Source: DASQHL01 sp963843685
Lineage (GTDB): Bacteria; Chloroflexota; Dehalococcoidia; DSTF01; JACRBR01
Reading direction: 5' to 3'
Assembly: GCA_963843685.1 (NCBI GenBank)
Contig: CAWJLO010000005.1
Coordinates: forward strand, 1 to 64,000
Length of the DNA: 64,000 nucleotides
In this document: positions 60,585 to 64,000 of the stretch, piece after piece
How positions within the stretch are numbered: the first letter of the stretch is position 1
Layout of the letters: every line of letters starts with the position of its first letter
Translations under genes and position numbers: made by a program
Notes under the pieces: model-generated
Told to the model about the DNA's origin: nothing
What the model saw: the letters and a program-made list of their open reading frames with translations, nothing else
Database searches by the model: none

Positions 60585-61115
60585 ATGACCGTCGAGTTCG
60601 GCGTGGCGCGCGGGATCGACGCGCAGGCGTTCGGCCAGCCCGGCCAGCGCACGTTCCGCCTGCGCATCATCGGCGGCGGCTCCGAGTCGGCATCGCTCTG
60701 GCTCGAAAAGGAGCAGATGCAGGCCCTCAGCCTCGCGCTCAAGCAGATGCTGTCGCAACTCGAGTACGACCAGGACCCGCCCGCCGCCGACGCAGGGGAG
60801 TTCCCCGTCGTCGCGGAACACGATTTTCGCGTCGGCCGAATGGGCATGGGCTTCAACGCATCCGACCGTACTGTCGTGCTCTACGCGTTCGAGCTGGGCG
60901 TCGACGAGGACGAAGAGGAGCCGACGCTGCGCCTGCGGATGACCCAGGAGCAGTGTGCGTCACTCTCGGTGCAGCTCGACGACATCATCGCCGGCGGCCG
61001 GCCCGTGTGCCCCCTCTGCGGACTGCCGATGGACGCCTCCGGCCACGCCTGCGTCCGCTCGAACGGCCACTCCCGCCAGCCGATTCCCGAAGAGAGCGAC
61101 GACGAGGAGAGCTGA
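60585..61115 (+). CDS. DUF3090 family protein
   Basis: 176 residues. The conserved layout is seen: FGVARGIDAQAFGQPGQRTFRL at the start, SASLWLEKEQMQALSLAL in the middle, EFRVGRMGMGF-like (DFRVGRMGMGF) near 85 and a C-terminal zinc knuckle CPLCGLPMDASGHAC (about 143-157). The family occurs in actinobacteria and Chloroflexota; the function is unknown, though it often sits beside a histidine phosphatase and a phosphatidylinositol-kinase-like protein, neither of which is here. The downstream gene is on the opposite strand six bases away. Confidence 0.92.
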   Translation: MTVEFGVARGIDAQAFGQPGQRTFRLRIIGGGSESASLWLEKEQMQALSLALKQMLSQLEYDQDPPAADAGEFPVVAEHDFRVGRMGMGFNASDRTVVLYAFELGVDEDEEEPTLRLRMTQEQCASLSVQLDDIIAGGRPVCPLCGLPMDASGHACVRSNGHSRQPIPEESDDEES

Positions 61116-61120
61116 CGCCG

Positions 61121-61897
61121 CTACTTCAGTGATCCCGCCAGCACCGTCGCGCCGCCGGGCGCGCCGTCGTCGGCTTGCTGCACATCGATGGCCATGCGGT
61201 CGAATGCGGACAGCTCCACGTTGAGCGCGGCGATCACCGTGCCGTTCGCGTCCGGCCTCAGCACCACGCCGGTGCTGGCGCTCGCCCCACTGAACAGCCA
61301 CAGCCGGTAGACGAGCCCGGCGGGCGCGGGCGGGAGGTCCGTGACCGCTACCGTTGCGTGACCCCCGGCGCCGGGCGCGGCGATCGCGCGCACGTCGCGC
61401 CCGCCGTACGACGCGCTCATCGTGAACAGCCGCTGGCTGCGCACCAGCGTCTCGATCGCGTCGCGGTTCTTCGCCAGCTCGTCGTCACGCGGTGCGTTGC
61501 GATCCCCCAGCACCACGGCCCAGCCCGTCACGCCGCCCACCAGCCCCAGGATGAACGCCGCGGCCATGCCCAGCGATGCCCAACGCAGCAACGGGTTCGA
61601 CGAGTCGCGGTCCATCCGAAACGGTAGCAATCGCCGCGGGCGCTCCGGTTCGACGCCCGTCGCTTGCTCGCCATCAACGCGAGCGGCCGCCAGCAACCGC
61701 AGCCGCGCTTCGCGTCGCGGCGACAGCTCGTCCAGCGCATCCGGCAACGCCAGCAACGTCGCCTGCGTCCGCGCCAGCAGCCCCCGGCAACGGGCGCACG
61801 CGCGGAGGTGATCGCCCGCCGCCTCCGCCTCGTCGCCGTCGAGCGCGCCGAGTGCGTAGCCGTCGATCAACTCGTCGACGTGCGCCTGCATCCTCAC
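61121..61897 (-). CDS. Anti-sigma-K-type factor (zf-HC2/RskA)
   Basis: 258 residues. The N-terminal cytoplasmic anti-sigma zinc domain is DELIDGYALGALDGDEAEAAGDHLRACARCRGLL (split: HLRACARC is the HxxxCxxC, about residues 33-40). One membrane helix follows (MAAAFILGLVGGVTGWAVVL, about 115-135). The extracytoplasmic RskA-like domain closes with LPPAPAGLVYRLWLFSG. It holds the ECF sigma factor inactive until released by proteolysis. The GTG start makes a GTGA overlap with the sigma stop; an ATG two codons later is the alternative. Confidence 0.92.
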   Translation of the reverse strand: MRMQAHVDELIDGYALGALDGDEAEAAGDHLRACARCRGLLARTQATLLALPDALDELSPRREARLRLLAAARVDGEQATGVEPERPRRLLPFRMDRDSSNPLLRWASLGMAAAFILGLVGGVTGWAVVLGDRNAPRDDELAKNRDAIETLVRSQRLFTMSASYGGRDVRAIAAPGAGGHATVAVTDLPPAPAGLVYRLWLFSGASASTGVVLRPDANGTVIAALNVELSAFDRMAIDVQQADDGAPGGATVLAGSLK

Positions 61898-62481
61898 GAC
61901 GCGACCTCCCGGTCGAGCGACTGCCGTAACCGGGCGAGGCCCAGCCGCACCCTGCTCTTCACCGTGCCCACGGGCGACTTCACGATCTTCGCGATCTCCA
62001 CGAACGTGAGCCCCTTGAAGTACGCCAGCTCGATCGCCGCGCGCTGGTCCTCCGGCAAGCGCGACACCGCCCGCCGGATCTCGTCCCGGCGCAGTCCCCC
62101 GTAGACGTCCGCAAAGACGTCGACGTCCGCCGCCAGCATCCACGCCTCGTCCAGCTGCGTCGTCTTCTGGCGGTTGACGGGCCGCCGCAGCCGGTCGATC
62201 GCCCGGTTGTGCACGATCGAGAGCAGCCACGGCCGCGCCAGCCCGACCCGCCCGTCGTACGTGCCGGCGTGCCGCCAGATCGACAGGAACGCGTCCTGCA
62301 CGACCTCTTCCGCTGTCTCCATGTTCGCAAGCATGCGGTACGCCAGCGTGAACGCCCTCCGGCTGTGCCGGTCGTACAACGCCCCCAACGCCTCCACGTC
62401 TCCACTGGAGATGCCGGCGAGCAACTCCTCGTCCGTCGGCTCGATCTGGCGCGCGTCCAGCATCTGCGGCCTGCTATCCAT
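61894..62481 (-). CDS. ECF sigma factor (SigK-like)
   Basis: 195 residues. Region 2 spans about residues 33-95 (HSRRAFTLAYRMLAN, EEVVQDAFLSIWR, RPWLLSIVHNRAIDRLRR) and region 4 about 130-190 (LPEDQRAAIELAYFKG, FVEIAKIVKSPVGTVKSRVRLGLARLR). It has no region 3, as in all ECF factors. It recruits RNA polymerase to a small regulon. The anti-sigma factor gene overlaps its stop, the standard pair order. The ATG is at 62481, with no convincing autoregulatory promoter visible upstream. Confidence 0.96.
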   Translation of the reverse strand: MDSRPQMLDARQIEPTDEELLAGISSGDVEALGALYDRHSRRAFTLAYRMLANMETAEEVVQDAFLSIWRHAGTYDGRVGLARPWLLSIVHNRAIDRLRRPVNRQKTTQLDEAWMLAADVDVFADVYGGLRRDEIRRAVSRLPEDQRAAIELAYFKGLTFVEIAKIVKSPVGTVKSRVRLGLARLRQSLDREVAS

Positions 62482-62705
62482 ACGTCATCGCGGCCCGGCC
62501 CGATCACGCGTGCCAGAAATGCCCGCCCGATCCGGCGCTATGGTTCGACTATGCGCTTCAACACCTCATTTGTGCAATACGTCACAATGCGTGCCACGCA
62601 TAGCGCGCAGCACCCCGCCATCTCCAAGCAGGCCTCGGGGTCTCACCGATGACCATGTCCGGCTCGCCTACCGACACCTTCCGGGAGTGGCACGAAGCGT
62701 GTGAT

Positions 62706-63422
62706 ATGCTCACTGTAGATTCGAAATCTCGGAAGACAGGCCGTTTGGGAACCCGCTACACCCTGCTCCGGCCCGGATTGACTCCCTACCAGGACGCCTG
62801 GCAGCTTCAGCGAAGCACGGCCGATCGCGTACGTGAAGGCGCCCCGCCGGCCCTCATCCTCCTCGAGCATCCGCCCGTCTACACGCTCGGCGTGCGAGGC
62901 AACGACGAGCATCTGCTCCTCAGCCAGGAGGCCTACCTCGCCCGCGGCGCCGAAGTCGTTCGCAGCGACCGCGGCGGTGACGTCACCTTCCACGGCCCCG
63001 GCCAGCTTGTCGGCTATCCCGTCATGAACCTCCGTGCGTGGGGCCAGGGCCCCGTCTGGTACGTGCGCGGCCTCGAATCGATCCTCATCGACGTGCTCGC
63101 CCGCTTCGGCATCGCCGGGGCTCGCGCCGAGGGCCGCCCGGGCGTCTGGGTCGGCAGCGAGAAGGTCGCCGCCATCGGTGTCCGCGTCTCCCGCGGCGTC
63201 ACGACACACGGCTTCGCCCTCAACGTCAACACGGATCTCTCGTACTTCGCCCACATCGTCCCCTGCGGCCTGCCGGACGCCGGTGTGACGTCGATGCAGC
63301 GCCTCACCGGCGAGACCTTCGACATGGACGAGGTCGAGCGGGAGACCGCGGCCGCGTTCGAGCGGCAGTTCGGCCTCGAAGAGGCCGTGCCTGAGATGGC
63401 GGAGGTGGCCGGTGGTCGCTGA
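62706..63422 (+). CDS. lipB: Octanoyltransferase LipB
   Basis: 238 residues as started at the ATG. ILLEHPPVYTLGVRG, RGGDVTFHGPGQLVGYPVMNL, the catalytic Lys in SEKVAAIGVRVSRGVTTHGFALNV (GxxAAIG) and catalytic Cys in PCGLPDAGVTSM (about residue 175) are present. LipB moves octanoyl groups from acyl carrier protein to lipoyl domains. The start is uncertain: ATG 62706 is part of a TATGCT-like -10, and TTG 62745 with an AGG before it gives a length closer to the family. It is coupled to lipA. Confidence 0.95.
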   Translation: MLTVDSKSRKTGRLGTRYTLLRPGLTPYQDAWQLQRSTADRVREGAPPALILLEHPPVYTLGVRGNDEHLLLSQEAYLARGAEVVRSDRGGDVTFHGPGQLVGYPVMNLRAWGQGPVWYVRGLESILIDVLARFGIAGARAEGRPGVWVGSEKVAAIGVRVSRGVTTHGFALNVNTDLSYFAHIVPCGLPDAGVTSMQRLTGETFDMDEVERETAAAFERQFGLEEAVPEMAEVAGGR

Positions 63423-64000
63423 AACGCGCCCCGTCCCGCGCAAGCCCGACTGGCTGAAGGTGCGCTTCCCCGGCGGCGAGCGCTACCAGCGCCTCAAGAA
63501 CCTCATGCGCGAGCAGCGGCTCAACACCGTGTGCGAGGACGCCCGCTGCCCGAACATCGGTGAGTGCTGGAACGCCGGCACCGCCACGTTCATGATCCTC
63601 GGCGACGTCTGCACCCGCTCCTGCGGCTTCTGCGCCGTCACCACCGGTCGTCCCGGCGAGATCGATGTCATGGAGCCGTACCGGGTCGCGCAGGCCGTGC
63701 GCGCGCTCGGCCTCGACTACGTCGTCATCACGTCGGTCAACCGCGACGACGTCGTCTCCGGCGGCGCCGAGATCTTCGCAGCCTGCATCAAGGCCATCCG
63801 CCAGATGGACCCCGCCGTGCGCGTCGAGGTGCTCATCCCCGACTTCAAGGGCAACTGGGACGCCCTCGCGACCGTCGTCGACGCGCGGCCGTTCGTGCTG
63901 AACCACAACGTCGAGACCGCACCGCGCCTCTACCACCTCGTGCGCCCGCAGGCGCGCTACGAGCGCTCGCTGGAGCTGATCCGCCGTGCGAAGGACGCCG
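63412..64000 (+). CDS. lipA: Lipoyl synthase LipA, 3' end beyond the window
   Basis: The first 196 residues are visible before the window edge. GTG at 63412 has GGAGGTGG six bases upstream and overlaps the lipB stop. The N-terminal auxiliary cluster motif is CEDARCPNIGECW (Cx4Cx5C, about residues 39-50). The radical SAM motif is CTRSCGFC (CxxxCxxC, about 65-72). SVNRDDV and a LIPDFKGNWDAL stretch follow as in the family. It inserts two sulfurs into octanoyl groups. No stop codon is seen in frame up to 64000. Confidence 0.97.
   Translation, partial: MVAETRPVPRKPDWLKVRFPGGERYQRLKNLMREQRLNTVCEDARCPNIGECWNAGTATFMILGDVCTRSCGFCAVTTGRPGEIDVMEPYRVAQAVRALGLDYVVITSVNRDDVVSGGAEIFAACIKAIRQMDPAVRVEVLIPDFKGNWDALATVVDARPFVLNHNVETAPRLYHLVRPQARYERSLELIRRAKDA

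Noticed and set aside
1..64000. CRISPR array, insertion sequence or plasmid origin
   Set aside because: I saw no regularly spaced repeats, no transposase, and no cluster of DnaA-box or iteron repeats. Only the recombinase scrap near 0.7 kb hints at mobile DNA.

Overview
The window looks like chromosomal DNA from a high-GC free-living bacterium, most likely a member of the Chloroflexota. The evidence is a DUF2298 (Chlor_Arch_YYY) membrane protein next to an Agl23-type glycosyltransferase-like protein, a pairing known from Chloroflexota and archaea, plus a DUF3090 protein, an actinobacterial-style KorAB, and a long SRP RNA with an Alu domain. Gene density is high, with many 1-4 base start/stop overlaps (GTGA, ATGA). 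Several genes seem to lack a leader, with a -10 box 5-7 bases before the start codon. The phylum is an inference from gene content.

Layout. 1-4.1 kb: a tyrosine recombinase scrap abutting the 3' end of tmRNA (ssrA), then, all on the minus strand, a beta-propeller protein, smpB and a CtpA/Prc protease. 4.1-6.3 kb: a diguanylate cyclase and a J-domain-like membrane protein. 6.6-8.8 kb: a small Cys-rich protein, a yybP-ykoY (Mn2+) riboswitch with its terminator in front of a cation exchanger, and a TPR protein. 8.8-19.6 kb: central metabolism, with a GSA-type aminotransferase, a CBS protein, korA-korB, a zinc-ribbon CBS protein, a GNAT enzyme and glcD-glcE-glcF. 19.6-27.1 kb: kinases, two lipoproteins, moeA, acylphosphatase and fmt. 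27.1-32.1 kb: nuoF-nuoE, an FAD-dependent oxidoreductase and a YbhN/AglD-like membrane protein. 32.2-43.8 kb: the Agl23-NHL fusion, DUF2298, ftsY, smc and rnc. 44.1-50.2 kb: a CCA-adding-type nucleotidyltransferase, small proteins, a DinG-type helicase and a PHP phosphoesterase. 50.2-54.2 kb: a membrane protein, ispE, rsmA, a YabE-like G5/3D protein and the SRP RNA. 54.4-60.4 kb: nitrilase, AlkA-like glycosylase, minimal metallopeptidase, a coupled hotdog dehydratase/thioesterase/rhodanese operon, HxlR regulator, peroxiredoxin and a small P-loop protein. 60.5-64 kb: DUF3090, an RskA-like anti-sigma with its ECF sigma factor, then lipB-lipA running off the edge.

How the genes work together. 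There is a trans-translation cluster (ssrA, smpB, and a tail-specific protease). There is a glycolate/2-oxoacid carbon block with ferredoxin- and NAD-linked electron transfer. There is a probable archaeal-like surface glycosylation module, and an rnc-smc-ftsY-SRP RNA housekeeping set.

Caution on sequence quality. moeA, fmt, nuoF and the DUF2298 gene are each broken only by single-base insertions, and the FAD oxidoreductase by one insertion and one compensating deletion. Removing the insertions restores products of normal family length, so I read these as probable assembly errors and not as pseudogenes. No CRISPR array, tRNA, rRNA or intact mobile element was seen.
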